64,000 nt of DNA from Neotamlana laminarinivorans (GCF_020523925.1 NZ_JAJAPW010000003.1:186001-250000); one strand, 5' to 3'. Shown: positions 43,433 to 52,708, counted from the first letter of the stretch. The notes: generated from the letters alone by a model not told the origin. A program made the numbers and translations.

Positions 43433-43693
43433 TCAAGTTGTAATGCGTTTTCCTTCTTGATTTAGTTTGTAAGATAAACCATGTAGTTTTCCTTTATTAT
43501 AGAAAAAGGCTTCATCTAATAGGCCAGATGAGTAGTAGTTTTTTATACTGTCTAATTTATAATTTTTGTCAAACTAATGTTGCACAGCTAAAATGCTATC
43601 TTTATAATAAATGCGCTTAGAATTTTTTTGACTTTGAGAGAGTAACTGTAAGGTGAGAAGTATTAATAGGAAAATATGGTATTTTGTTGTAGA
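43433..43693 (-). pseudogene. Decayed MORN/YwqK-type secreted protein gene
   Basis: On the minus strand the frame ending at TGA 43433-43435 reads a hydrophobic signal-like stretch (KYHIFLLILLTLQLLSQS), RIYYKDSILAVQH, then an in-frame TAG, then FDKNYKLDSIKNYYSSGLLD and AFFYNKGKLHGLSYKLN. YYSSGLLDEAFFYNKGKLHG is a MORN-type repeat as in YwqK antitoxin-like lipoproteins. There is no start codon before the signal-like stretch. Missing start plus internal stop show a dead gene of about 85 codons. An intact relative lies at 55031. Confidence 0.6.
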
Positions 43694-43712
43694 TTGGTTG
43701 GTTGTGTATAAA

Positions 43713-43752
43713 AATAAAAAAAGTTTTTACAATTGTAAAAACTTTTTTTATT
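43713..43752. terminator. 40-bp perfect palindrome, bidirectional terminator
   Basis: The arms AAATAAAAAAAGTTTTTACA and its exact complement meet at AATT. Each strand ends in a T run. It lies 22 nt after the purL stop and serves purL; it can also stop transcripts coming from the other side. Confidence 0.85.
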
Positions 43753-43773
43753 CATAGTATGCCATGCATAAAA

Positions 43774-46700
43774 TTACTTATTCTCAATCCATTTGCGAGC
43801 ATTAACAAAAGCTTCTAACCAAGGTGAAACTTCGTCTTTTCTACCATCTGGGTAATTTGCCCAGTTCCATTGGAAGGTAGAACGCTCAATGTGTGGCATA
43901 GTTACTAAGTGGCGGCCAGTTTTATCGCTAAGCATAGCGGTATTAAAGTCTGAACCATTTGGGTTATGCGGATAACCTTCGTAACCATATTTTGCTACAA
44001 TATTGTATTTGTCTTCACTATACGGTAAATTAAATTTTCCTTCGCCATGAGAAATCCAAACGCCTAAAGTACTTCCTGCTAATGTAGAAAGCATAATAGA
44101 ATTGTTTTCTTGAATTTTTACCGAAGTAAAAGAACTTTCGTGTTTATGCGAATCGTTATGAAGCATTTTTCCGTGTTCTTCGTGTTCAGGGTTTATTAAA
44201 TCTAATTCCATCCATAACTGGCAACCGTTACAAATACCAACAGACAAGGTATCTTCTCTTTCAAAGAAGTTTTTAATGGCTTTATTGGCTTTTTCGTTGT
44301 ATTTAATAGCACCTGCCCAGCCTTTAGCAGAACCTAAAACGTCAGAATTTGAGAAACCTCCAACGGCTCCTAAAAATTGGATATCTTCTAAGGTTTCACG
44401 GCCTGAAATTAAATCGGTCATGTGTACATCTTTTACATCAAAACCAGCTAAATACATGGCGTTTGCCATTTCGCGTTCCGAGTTACTTCCTTTTTCGCGT
44501 AAAATAGCTGCTTTAGGTCTTGACTGCGCTCGACCTGACATATCTGCGTCACTTTTAGCGTAGTCGAGAAGCCCTGTGAAGTGTTTAGGAAACTCAAATT
44601 GTAATGGTTGGTTTTTGTAATTATCAAAACGGTCTTTAGCTAAGCCATTGGCCGTTTGCTTTTCATCTAGCAAATAAGATGTTTTATACCAAACATCTCT
44701 ATTTTCGCTAATATTAAAGCTAAAGTTATCGTCGTTGTTTTTAATAGTTAAGTTGCCAGAAGTATTTACCGAACCAATATTGAAAAACTCGATATTATTT
44801 TCAGCTAAAATAGCTTCAACCGATGCCTCTGCTTGAAAAACAAGACCAGTATTTTCAGCGAATAATACTTTTATAGAATCTTCTTCATTCAGTTTCGAAA
44901 TATCTAAATCGGCACCTAAATTAACATCAGCAAAACAAAGCTCTAATAAAGTTGTAATTAACCCGCCAGAAGCCACATCGTGACCTGCCGAAATTTTATC
45001 GCTTATAATTAAAGATTGAATAGTGTTAAAAACAGTTTTAACGTAGCTCGCATTTTTTACCGTTGGAGCATCGTTACCAATAGTGTTTAAAACTTGGTTA
45101 AACGAGCTTCCGCCTAATTTAAAATCGTCTTGCGATACGTTTATATAGTAAACATTTCCAGCATTTTGTTTAAAAACAGGTTCTACAACTTTAGTAATAT
45201 CGTTACAATTTGCACCTGCCGAAATAATAACCGTTCCTGGGGAAATAACATCGCCATCAGGATACTTTTGCTTCATAGAAAGCGAATCCTTTCCAGTAGG
45301 AACGTTAATTCCTAAATCAATAGAAAAATCGGAAATCGCTTTAACTGCTTCATATAAACGGGCATCTTCACCTTCATTTTTACAAGGCCACATCCAGTTG
45401 GCAGATAATGATGCCGACTGTAAGCCGTCTTTTAAAGGCGCCCAAACTAGGTTGGTTAATGCTTCTGTAATGGAGTTTCTACTTCCAGCCACTGGGTTAA
45501 TTAAGCCCGAAATAGGCGAGTGCCCAATAGAGGTTGCTACACCTTCTTTTCCTTTAAAATCCAGAGCCATAACACCAACGTTATTTAACGGGATTTGTAA
45601 TGGGCCAACACATTGTTGTTTGGCCACTTTACCACCAACACAACGGTCTACTTTATTTGTTAACCAATCTTTACAAGCTACAGCTTCAAGTTGTAAAACT
45701 TGCTCTAGGTAAATTTGTAGGTTTTTGGTTTTATATCTTGGGTTTTTATATTTTCTGGTAACCGTTTTATCTGTCATTACCGTTTTAGGAGAACTTCCAA
45801 ACATATCGCTCATAGCTAAATCCATAGGTTTGTTGCCTTTGGTTTTAGACTGGAATGTAAAACGATCGTCTCCAGTAACATCGCCTACAGTATAAATTGG
45901 CGAACGTTCGCGTTCTGCAATTTTCTGTAAGGTTTCAATATGTTTTTCAGAAATAACAAGCCCCATACGTTCTTGCGATTCGTTACCAATAATTTCTTTG
46001 TCAGAAAGTGTTGGGTCTCCAACAGGAAGCGCATCTAAATCTATTTTTCCTCCAGTATCTTCTACAAGCTCCGATAAACAATTTAAATGCCCACCAGCAC
46101 CATGATCGTGAATAGAAACAATAAAATTCTCGTCGCCTTCAACCATACCTCGAACTGCATTAGCCGCACGTTTTTGCATTTCTGGGTTCGAGCGTTGTAC
46201 CGCGTTTAACTCGATACCAGACGAAAATTCGCCAGTATCGGCACTAGAAACAGCAGCGCCACCCATTCCAATTCGGTAATTTTCACCACCAAGAATAACT
46301 ATTTTATCGCCCGTTTGCGGTGTGTTTTTTAAGGCTTGTTCGGCTTTGCCATAGCCAATACCACCGGCTTGCATAATCACTTTATCGAAACCTAAACGTC
46401 TGGCAGGCGCATCGCTAGACGACGCGTTTTCGTTATGCTCGAAAGTTAAAACAGAACCCGTAATTAAAGGTTGTCCGAATTTATTACCAAAGTCCGAAGC
46501 ACCGTTAGATGCTTTTATTAAAATATCCATTGGCGTTTGGTAAAGCCATTTTCTAGCTTCAAACTTTTGTTCCCAAGGGCGGTTTTCTTCAAGTCTAGAG
46601 TACGAGGTCATGTAAACTGCTGTACCAGCTAAAGGTAACGAGCCTTTACCACCAGCAAGTCGGTCTCTAATTTCTCCACCGGCACCAGTTGCAGCCCCAT

Positions 46701-47475
46701 TAAAAGGCTCTACAGTTGTTGGGAAGTTATGTGTTTCCGCTTTAAGTGAAATAACCGAATCAAATTCTTTAGTTTCGTAAAAATCAGGAATATCGGCACG
46801 TTTAGGAGCAAACTGCTCCACTTTTGGGCCTTTTATAAAAGCCACATTATCTTTATAAGCCGACACAATATCGTTAGGGTTAGCTTCAGATGTTTTTTTA
46901 ATTAATTTAAATAAAGAGGTTGGTTTTTCTTCACCATCAATAACAAACGTACCATTAAAAATTTTGTGGCGACAGTGCTCGCTATTTACTTGCGAAAACC
47001 CAAACACTTCTGAGTCGGTTAGTGGTCTGCCAATTTTTTCAGCAACACCTTCTAAATAAGTGACTTCTTCATCACTTAAGGATAAGCCTTCTTGCACATT
47101 GTAAGCGGCAATATCATCAATATTTAAAATAGGTTCAGGCTCAATATTTATGGTGTACGATTCTTGATTTAACCCGTTAAATTTCTCCGAAATCATAGGG
47201 TCAAAATCGCTAAAATCTTCAGTTACAGCTGTAAACTCTTCAATACGAATAATACCTTCAATACCCATATTTTGGGTAATTTCCACAGCATTTGTACTCC
47301 AAGGCGTAATCATTGCAGCACGCGGACCAACAAAAAAAGCATCTAACGATGCTTGCTCAATTTTAGGTGCGTTACCAAATAACCAGGTTAATTTAGAAAT
47401 GGTTTCTGTAGAAAATTCTTTTGTTGCTTGAACAGCAAATACTTTACTGTTTTGGTTTCCGAAGAAATGAATCAT
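43774..47475 (-). CDS. purL: Phosphoribosylformylglycinamidine synthase (PurL, single-chain)
   Basis: 1233 aa, the long one-chain PurL that joins the FGAM synthase and glutaminase domains. N-terminal PurS-like part, GFSQVNSEHCRHKIFNGTF, LKAETHNFPTTVEPFNGAATGAGGEIRD, and two AIRS halves. From about residue 988 there is a class I glutaminase with nucleophile Cys in GICNGCQLW, and SHGEGKF and MPHIERS. It does step four of purine synthesis. A dispersed palindromic repeat is inserted in frame in the linker just before the glutaminase domain (residues about 970-987). Promoter candidate TATTTTTG at 47508-47515. Confidence 0.96.
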   Translation of the reverse strand: MIHFFGNQNSKVFAVQATKEFSTETISKLTWLFGNAPKIEQASLDAFFVGPRAAMITPWSTNAVEITQNMGIEGIIRIEEFTAVTEDFSDFDPMISEKFNGLNQESYTINIEPEPILNIDDIAAYNVQEGLSLSDEEVTYLEGVAEKIGRPLTDSEVFGFSQVNSEHCRHKIFNGTFVIDGEEKPTSLFKLIKKTSEANPNDIVSAYKDNVAFIKGPKVEQFAPKRADIPDFYETKEFDSVISLKAETHNFPTTVEPFNGAATGAGGEIRDRLAGGKGSLPLAGTAVYMTSYSRLEENRPWEQKFEARKWLYQTPMDILIKASNGASDFGNKFGQPLITGSVLTFEHNENASSSDAPARRLGFDKVIMQAGGIGYGKAEQALKNTPQTGDKIVILGGENYRIGMGGAAVSSADTGEFSSGIELNAVQRSNPEMQKRAANAVRGMVEGDENFIVSIHDHGAGGHLNCLSELVEDTGGKIDLDALPVGDPTLSDKEIIGNESQERMGLVISEKHIETLQKIAERERSPIYTVGDVTGDDRFTFQSKTKGNKPMDLAMSDMFGSSPKTVMTDKTVTRKYKNPRYKTKNLQIYLEQVLQLEAVACKDWLTNKVDRCVGGKVAKQQCVGPLQIPLNNVGVMALDFKGKEGVATSIGHSPISGLINPVAGSRNSITEALTNLVWAPLKDGLQSASLSANWMWPCKNEGEDARLYEAVKAISDFSIDLGINVPTGKDSLSMKQKYPDGDVISPGTVIISAGANCNDITKVVEPVFKQNAGNVYYINVSQDDFKLGGSSFNQVLNTIGNDAPTVKNASYVKTVFNTIQSLIISDKISAGHDVASGGLITTLLELCFADVNLGADLDISKLNEEDSIKVLFAENTGLVFQAEASVEAILAENNIEFFNIGSVNTSGNLTIKNNDDNFSFNISENRDVWYKTSYLLDEKQTANGLAKDRFDNYKNQPLQFEFPKHFTGLLDYAKSDADMSGRAQSRPKAAILREKGSNSEREMANAMYLAGFDVKDVHMTDLISGRETLEDIQFLGAVGGFSNSDVLGSAKGWAGAIKYNEKANKAIKNFFEREDTLSVGICNGCQLWMELDLINPEHEEHGKMLHNDSHKHESSFTSVKIQENNSIMLSTLAGSTLGVWISHGEGKFNLPYSEDKYNIVAKYGYEGYPHNPNGSDFNTAMLSDKTGRHLVTMPHIERSTFQWNWANYPDGRKDEVSPWLEAFVNARKWIENK
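44516..44571 (-). repeat. Dispersed palindromic repeat inserted in frame in purL
   Basis: On the coding strand, TTCTCGACTACGCT and AGCGCAGTCAAGACC are inverted arms around a spacer with GTGACGCAGATATGTCAGGTCG. The second arm matches 22 of 25 bases of the repeat at 11804-11828. The 56 bp translate as LLDYAKSDADMSGRAQSRP, low in hydrophobic residues, with no frame break, between the AIRS and glutaminase domains. Confidence 0.8.
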
Positions 47476-47507
47476 TATGTATACGTTATAGTTGTGTTAT
47501 AAAAACG

Positions 47508-47515
47508 CAAAAATA
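47508..47515 (-). promoter_or_regulatory. Candidate purL -7 promoter box
   Basis: TATTTTTG on the minus strand matches TAnnTTTG, 32 nt upstream of the purL ATG. No clear -33 element was found. Confidence 0.4.
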
Positions 47516-47597
47516 CATTTTTTTAAACGATAAAACGGCTGTTTTTTTACGAAACACAAGGTGTTTTCAACAAGTTTTTTAACAGAAATAAATTTTT

Positions 47598-47696
47598 GGG
47601 CGTTTCCCCGCCCCGAACAGTCGGGATCGGCGTCGGGCTTTACACTATATCTTTTTCTCATACCTCAAAAAAGGATGCCGTTACAATCCCTAACGC
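47598..47696. repeat. Dispersed intergenic element (GGGCG ... CTAACGC type)
   Basis: A GC-rich insert in AT-rich surroundings: GGGCGTTTCCCCGCCCCG, CGGCGTCGGGCTTTACAC, then an AT-rich middle, GGATGCCGTTACAATCCC and TAACGC. The ends GGGCGTT and AACGC are partly complementary. I recall near-identical elements in intergenic regions of many Flavobacteriaceae; copy number could not be checked here. It lies between purL and the fructosamine-kinase-like gene. Confidence 0.6.
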
Positions 47697-47711
47697 AGCT
47701 TGCCTCATAGT

Positions 47712-48572
47712 TTAAAAATATTTGTTAAGTAGGTGTTTAACCTGTGTGTAATAACTTCTTCCAAATAAATTTAAATGCACCAATAAATAATACAGTTGGT
47801 AAATTTCAATTCTGGTTTCGGTAAAAGCATCAAACGGAAAAATATTTTGGTAAGTTTTATAAAATGCATTGCTAAAACCACCAAATAATTTGCTCATGGC
47901 AATATCAACCTCGTTGTGCCCAAAATAAATAGCCGGATCAATTAAATAAGGCGTGTCGTTTTTTGCAATTACATAATTGCCGCCCCACAAATCGCCATGA
48001 ATAAGCGATGGTTTTATGTTTTTAAAAAGTGGCGTTAAAACTTCTTTTAGTCTGGCTTCAGTAGGAATTTCGGAATCCTTAAGCAAATTATTTGTTTTTG
48101 CTAAGTTTAGTTGAGGTAATAAGCGTTGGTTAATGTAAAAACCTGTCCATTGCTTATAAAATTTATTTTGCTGCGGTAAACTGCCAATAAAGTTGTTAGT
48201 GGTTAAACCAAAATTATCTGCTGAGGTCTTATGCAGTTTAGCTAAATGTTCACCTAGCGTTTTAAAATTGGTTTCACTGGGTGTTTTGGCATCAATAAAC
48301 TCCATTAATAAAAACGCAGTTTTACCTAGATTTCCGCAAGCAAATAGTTCTGGAACAGCAATAGTATTGGTGTTTTTGATAGTTTCGAGCCCTAGTTTTT
48401 CGGTTTGAAACATGTTTTGGGCGTGACTGGAAGTATTCGTTTTTAAAAAATACGATTTGGCAGCTGTATCAATTTTAAAAGTTTCAGAAATATCTCCACC
48501 AGAAACCGGAGCATAGTTAATTATTGGTTGGTTTAAAACCGAAGCGATATGATTTATAAAGGCTGTGTTCAT
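47712..48572 (-). CDS. Fructosamine kinase-like protein (aminoglycoside phosphotransferase fold)
   Basis: 286 aa, standard length. N-terminal lobe with YFLKTNTS (the Lys) and LLMEFIDA hinge; catalytic segment SLIHGDLWGGNYV (HGD) and metal Asp in YLIDPAIYFGHNEVDIAMSKLFGGF, a very typical fructosamine kinase FN3K block. It phosphorylates protein-bound fructosamines or ribulosamines, leading to deglycation (family knowledge). Lies 69 nt after the endonuclease gene, past its terminator. Confidence 0.92.
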   Translation of the reverse strand: MNTAFINHIASVLNQPIINYAPVSGGDISETFKIDTAAKSYFLKTNTSSHAQNMFQTEKLGLETIKNTNTIAVPELFACGNLGKTAFLLMEFIDAKTPSETNFKTLGEHLAKLHKTSADNFGLTTNNFIGSLPQQNKFYKQWTGFYINQRLLPQLNLAKTNNLLKDSEIPTEARLKEVLTPLFKNIKPSLIHGDLWGGNYVIAKNDTPYLIDPAIYFGHNEVDIAMSKLFGGFSNAFYKTYQNIFPFDAFTETRIEIYQLYYLLVHLNLFGRSYYTQVKHLLNKYF

Positions 48573-48584
48573 CTCATTTTAAAA

Positions 48585-48620
48585 ATAAAAAAAGCCATTA
48601 AAATAATTAATGGCCTTTTA
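48585..48620 (-). terminator. Terminator after the endonuclease gene
   Basis: GCCATTAA (48594-48601) pairs with TTAATGGC (48607-48614), followed on the minus strand by a T run. Confidence 0.75.
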
Positions 48621-48641
48621 AATTTTGTTTTTATGTTGGCT

Positions 48642-50450
48642 TTACTCTTTTATAAGTCGTTTAGTAATACTTTGCACGCCATTAGAAAGTTTTAAAATAT
48701 AAATACCTGAATTAAGTGTTTGTATAGAAATAGTTTTATTTATTGTTTTACCTTCATTTAATAATTTACCTAGCATATTATAAATTTCGAAAGATAAATT
48801 TTCATTACTATTAATCGAAATGCTATCACCACTTACTGGGTTAGGGTAAATATTTATGTTACTTAAACCAATAGCGTCGCTAGTACTTAAGCTACCGTTA
48901 TAACAGGTCCATGATAAATCGTCAATTCTTACACGGTTAGAAGTCGATTGATTATCTAAAACTAAGGAAATACTTCCTTCTATATTAATATCTGTAATGG
49001 TTGTGGTTGTTGCTGATGTGTTGTCGCCGCTGTAAGGAATGCTTCCAACAGAATTACCATTAACAAGCACGTCGAAAGTGCCATCAGAACCACTAAAAGT
49101 TAGTTGTGTTGTTACTGTTAGGCTTCCAATACCACCTGTAATTGTTGGAGCTGTTAAATTTCCGTTTCTAATACAAATGGTTCTAGAATTTAAAGTTTGA
49201 TCGGTTCTTGCATCAGTAGATGTCCATGTTCCACCGTCGTCACCTGTCCAAGTTCTTTCTGCATAATTTGATGCGTTTGTTGGTATATTTTCGAACGTTT
49301 CACTTAAACAGTTGTCGCCAGAAGCCGGAGCTTCAAGTGTCGTTTCAGTTACCGAATTACTTAAAGTTGACGTGTTACTAGCCGCATCAACAGCTAAAAC
49401 AGCAAATTGATAAGTCGTTTCTGCGGATAAACCTGTAACTGTAAATGTAGTTGCCGTTGAGTTTGTTGCAACGTAGTAATTACCATCAATATATATATTA
49501 TAAGTTACAACAGCTTCGTTATCGGTTGAAGCGGTCCAAGCTAAATCAACTGTAGATGAAGTTGGGTTTGACGCTGTTAAATTAGTTGGTGTTGTTGGAG
49601 CTTCGGTGTCTGGATCTGCGGTATCTCCCCAACGGTTTTCTGCTGCAGTTCCACCCCAAATTACTGTTGCTAAATATGGGTTGTCTATAAACGGGTTTCT
49701 ATTTCCTTGGGCGTAAGTGTTAGATGTGTTTCCGTGATATGTGTTTCGATTGTCTTCAATAGTTGAAACCGGATCTTCGGCATTCCAATCTAACAATAAA
49801 TTTATCATATCGGCATCAATAGCATTTGCTGTGCCATTTGCAACATAACTTGGTTTACATTGGTCGCCATAACGTAAGTACATATACATTATAATTCTGG
49901 CAACATCGCCTTTCCATTCATCTCCAGGATACCAACTTCCCGAAATATCTTGAGCATTTCCAGAGCCTGTTATAAATTTTTTATTTCCTCTATTAGAGTT
50001 CATAGTAACATCAGATGGTCTCAGGTTGTGGGCATCTGCATATGGCGGATTATTGTCTCCATTGCTATCCAAACTAGGGCTACCTAAGGAGTTTGGAAAG
50101 GTGTGTTCTCTATTCCAATGTGAACCCGCTGTGCCACCAGTTTCATCTTTATCTCTGGTTCTATCTGTAACATAATTACCATCCGTATCGCTGTAACCGT
50201 AAATTAAAACTACGCTATTACTGTTTGTTGGATCTAAATCGGTTTCTTTACTCGCATTCCAAATACCAGGCGTATAACTTAAATAATTACTGTGTTTTGA
50301 AGCAGTCGGTATCGCCAAATCATCAAACAAATCTGTACCTGTTTTATTAAAATCTACACCAGAATAATAATCTTGTAATGCTGTAGGAGGTGTAAGTTGA
50401 GCAAAGCTTAAACCTGAAATTAAAAGAAAGAAAAAGTAAAAATGTTTCAT
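48642..50450 (-). CDS. Secreted endonuclease I with FN3 domain and T9SS sorting tail
   Basis: 602 aa. Signal peptide (1-17); Endonuclease I domain (about 20-265) with the metal-dependent HWNREHTFPNSLG, ADAHNLRPSDVTMNSNRGNKKF and WYPGDEWKGDVARIIMYM blocks; one FN3 domain (about 283-370); a beta-sandwich segment; and a C-terminal type A T9SS tail (about 530-602, NIYPNPVSGDSISIN...GIYILKL...KRLIKE). It should be exported through the outer membrane by type IX secretion and degrade extracellular nucleic acid for P or N supply. Stand-alone gene, 20 nt after the methyltransferase. Confidence 0.93.
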   Translation of the reverse strand: MKHFYFFFLLISGLSFAQLTPPTALQDYYSGVDFNKTGTDLFDDLAIPTASKHSNYLSYTPGIWNASKETDLDPTNSNSVVLIYGYSDTDGNYVTDRTRDKDETGGTAGSHWNREHTFPNSLGSPSLDSNGDNNPPYADAHNLRPSDVTMNSNRGNKKFITGSGNAQDISGSWYPGDEWKGDVARIIMYMYLRYGDQCKPSYVANGTANAIDADMINLLLDWNAEDPVSTIEDNRNTYHGNTSNTYAQGNRNPFIDNPYLATVIWGGTAAENRWGDTADPDTEAPTTPTNLTASNPTSSTVDLAWTASTDNEAVVTYNIYIDGNYYVATNSTATTFTVTGLSAETTYQFAVLAVDAASNTSTLSNSVTETTLEAPASGDNCLSETFENIPTNASNYAERTWTGDDGGTWTSTDARTDQTLNSRTICIRNGNLTAPTITGGIGSLTVTTQLTFSGSDGTFDVLVNGNSVGSIPYSGDNTSATTTTITDINIEGSISLVLDNQSTSNRVRIDDLSWTCYNGSLSTSDAIGLSNINIYPNPVSGDSISINSNENLSFEIYNMLGKLLNEGKTINKTISIQTLNSGIYILKLSNGVQSITKRLIKE

Positions 50451-50470
50451 TGATAGAGAGTTAATTTGAT

Positions 50471-51688
50471 CTATTTGGTTGATTTTTCTAGCAGAGCCAT
50501 GTAAAATCCGTCGAAACCAGACTCATGAGCTAAAACTTTTTTGTCTTTTACAAAAGTAAATTCTTTTCCAGATTCTGATGTTAAGAATTTGTGAACTTGA
50601 TTCTGGTTTTCAGAAGGTAAAACCGAACATGTAGCATACACTAATTTTCCGCCAGGTTTCACCATTTTAGAATATTGTTGTAAAACTTCTTGTTGTGTTA
50701 CTCTAATTTTATCTATAAACTCGGGTTGTAATTTCCATTTCGCATCTGGATTGCGTCGTAAAACGCCTAAGCCAGAACAAGGTGCATCAATTAGCACGCG
50801 GTCTGCTTTACCGTGTAGCTTTTTAATTGGTTTAGTAGAGTCAATAACTCTTAAGTCGAAATTATGAACCCCGTTTCGCTTAGCTCTAATTTTTAATTTT
50901 TTTAATTTACTTTCGTAAATATCCATGGCAATAACTTGCCCTTTGTTTTGCATTAAGGCAGCAATATGCAGCGTTTTACCACCAGCTCCAGCACAGGTGT
51001 CGACTACCTTCATGCCTGGTTTTACATCTAGAAAATCGGCAACCAATTGCGAAGATGCATCTTGAACTTCGAAAAAACCTTGTTTAAAAGCATCTGTAAC
51101 AAAAACGTTAGCACGTTCTGTTAGTTTTAAGGCCGAAGGGTAACCTTTAATAAATTCGGTTTCAATATTTAAATCAAAAAGTATGTTTTGAAGTTTTTCT
51201 TTGGTAGTTTTTAATGTGTTTACACGTAGAATAACATCGGCTTGCTCATTTTGCATGGCAATTTCTTTTGTCCAAGTGGCTTCGCCTAATTCTTCTAAAC
51301 CTATAATATCTATCCAATCTGGAATAGATTCTCTAAATTTTCTGGTTTTAGATAATTCATCAAAACGTCCTTTAATTTTACGGGTTGGCGTGCCTTCAAA
51401 GTATTTCCAATCTGGTAATTTAATGCCTTTTAAGGTTGCCCAAACTGCAAACATGCGCCACAAGTTGTCGCGATCGAAAGGTTCTTTAACTTCAGCTATT
51501 TCGGCATAAAGTCGTTTCCAACGAACAATATCATAGGTGGTTTCAGCAACAAAAGCTCGGTCTCGGCTTCCCCAGCGTTTATCACGTTTTAAAAGTTGTT
51601 GTATAACTTTATCGGCATAGTTACCTTCATTAAAAATTAGGGTTAAACCATCAATAACCGCAAAGCATAAATTTCTGTGTAATCGCAT
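50471..51688 (-). CDS. RsmB/NOP-family RNA (cytosine-5) methyltransferase
   Basis: 405 aa. N-terminal NusB-like helical part (MRLHRNLCFAVIDGLTLIF), then the SAM-dependent domain with VVDTCAGAGGKTLHIAA (motif I), VLIDAPCSGLGVLRRNPDAKW (PCS, motif IV) and YATCSVLPSENQNQV (TCS, motif VI), whose Cys is the catalytic nucleophile. It methylates rRNA cytosine-5, cytoplasmic. Divergent from the ECF gene at 51765. Confidence 0.92.
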   Translation of the reverse strand: MRLHRNLCFAVIDGLTLIFNEGNYADKVIQQLLKRDKRWGSRDRAFVAETTYDIVRWKRLYAEIAEVKEPFDRDNLWRMFAVWATLKGIKLPDWKYFEGTPTRKIKGRFDELSKTRKFRESIPDWIDIIGLEELGEATWTKEIAMQNEQADVILRVNTLKTTKEKLQNILFDLNIETEFIKGYPSALKLTERANVFVTDAFKQGFFEVQDASSQLVADFLDVKPGMKVVDTCAGAGGKTLHIAALMQNKGQVIAMDIYESKLKKLKIRAKRNGVHNFDLRVIDSTKPIKKLHGKADRVLIDAPCSGLGVLRRNPDAKWKLQPEFIDKIRVTQQEVLQQYSKMVKPGGKLVYATCSVLPSENQNQVHKFLTSESGKEFTFVKDKKVLAHESGFDGFYMALLEKSTK

Positions 51689-51764
51689 TGTAAATAAAAT
51701 AAGTATGCAAAGGTAATGTTATTTAAATAATAAAATTATCTATTTTGCAGCAATAAACTAGCTT

Positions 51765-52340
51765 TTGGAAGAAGACAAATTTATACAAGATCTTAAAGAT
51801 GGCAAGCCATTTGCTTATGAGGAGTTATTAGACTCGTATCAGCAAAAGGTATTTGCTACTTGTATTTCGTTTGTTCCAAATAGGGAAGATGCCGAAGATA
51901 TAGCACAGGAAGTTTTTATTGAGGTTTATAATTCTATTAGTAAATTTAAGGGGAATTCTAAATTATCTACCTGGATATATAGAATAGCAACTAATAAATG
52001 CTTAGAGTTTATTAGAAAACGAAATGCAAAAAAACGATTCGCCTTTTTACAAACTATTATGGGGAATGATATTCCTGTTGATAAAACAAATTATTTTACC
52101 GAAATGAATCATCCTGGTGTTTTATTAGAGAACAAAGAAGAGAGCGAAACTTTGTTTAAAGCCATTAATCAACTGCCTGAATCGCAAAAAGTTGTGTTTA
52201 CGCTTTGTAAAGTAGATGATAAAAGTTACCAGGAAGTAGCCGAAATTACAGGGAAAAGTTTGTCGTCGGTAGAGTCGTTAATGTTTAGAGCAAAGAAGAA
52301 TTTACAAAAAATATTAGAAAATTTTTACAAAAAAGAATAA
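51765..52340 (+). CDS. ECF sigma factor (sigma-70 family)
   Basis: 191 aa, start TTG (MEEDKFIQDLKDG). Region 2 has DAEDIAQEVFIEVYNSISKFKG and STWIYRIATNKCLEFIRKRN; region 4 has LPESQKVVFTLCKVDDKSYQEVAEITGKSLSSVESLMFRAKKN. No other domain. It starts the operon sigma - TM anti-sigma-like - Spy-like. A promoter-like pair AACGCAAGTTTTT/CATC occurs downstream at 52343 and 53353 and is the best candidate for its target (see those entries). It is a paralogue in plan of the operon at 57508-59049. Confidence 0.92.
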   Translation: MEEDKFIQDLKDGKPFAYEELLDSYQQKVFATCISFVPNREDAEDIAQEVFIEVYNSISKFKGNSKLSTWIYRIATNKCLEFIRKRNAKKRFAFLQTIMGNDIPVDKTNYFTEMNHPGVLLENKEESETLFKAINQLPESQKVVFTLCKVDDKSYQEVAEITGKSLSSVESLMFRAKKNLQKILENFYKKE

Positions 52341-52342
52341 GT

Positions 52343-52370
52343 AACGCAAGTTTTTAAAAAATATTGCATC
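52343..52370 (+). promoter_or_regulatory. Candidate ECF-dependent promoter, copy 1
   Basis: AACGCAAGTTTTT (52343-52355) and CATC (52367-52370) lie between the ECF stop and the gene at 52401. The same 13-mer and CATC, at identical distance, occur at 53353-53380 before the YHYH gene. The layout resembles an ECF -35/-10 pair with an internal promoter for the downstream genes. Confidence 0.55.
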
Positions 52371-52400
52371 AAAAAATATAGAAATTAAAAAGCGTAAATT

Positions 52401-52706
52401 ATGGAAGATAAAATAACCAAAACGCTAAATGCTGTAGATAAGATAAAGCCCGTTAATGTATCGCCCTTTTTTAAAGACAAAACGATGCAAAAACTATTTG
52501 CTGAAAAAGAAATAGTGAAAGAAAATACAATTTGGTCGTGGTTTACGCCAAAGTTGCAATTAGCGACCTTGGTTTTAGTAATTACGGTAAATGTATGGGC
52601 GTTTTCTAAAATAACATCAGATTCATTATATCAAAATAATGTAAATCAGTTAGCCGAAACGTTTGGTTTGAATTCAAATACACAAAACTCATTTTTAAAT
52701 CAATAG
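52401..52706 (+). CDS. Small single-TM protein, probable anti-sigma factor-like
   Basis: 101 aa with one TM helix (about 52-70), cytosolic N-terminal half and short periplasmic tail. No zinc anti-sigma HxxxCxxC motif. Position directly after the ECF gene, as in Flavobacteriaceae ECF operons, suggests a role as membrane anti-sigma partner (inference). Two nt before the Spy-like gene. Confidence 0.7.
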   Translation: MEDKITKTLNAVDKIKPVNVSPFFKDKTMQKLFAEKEIVKENTIWSWFTPKLQLATLVLVITVNVWAFSKITSDSLYQNNVNQLAETFGLNSNTQNSFLNQ

Positions 52707-52708
52707 AT

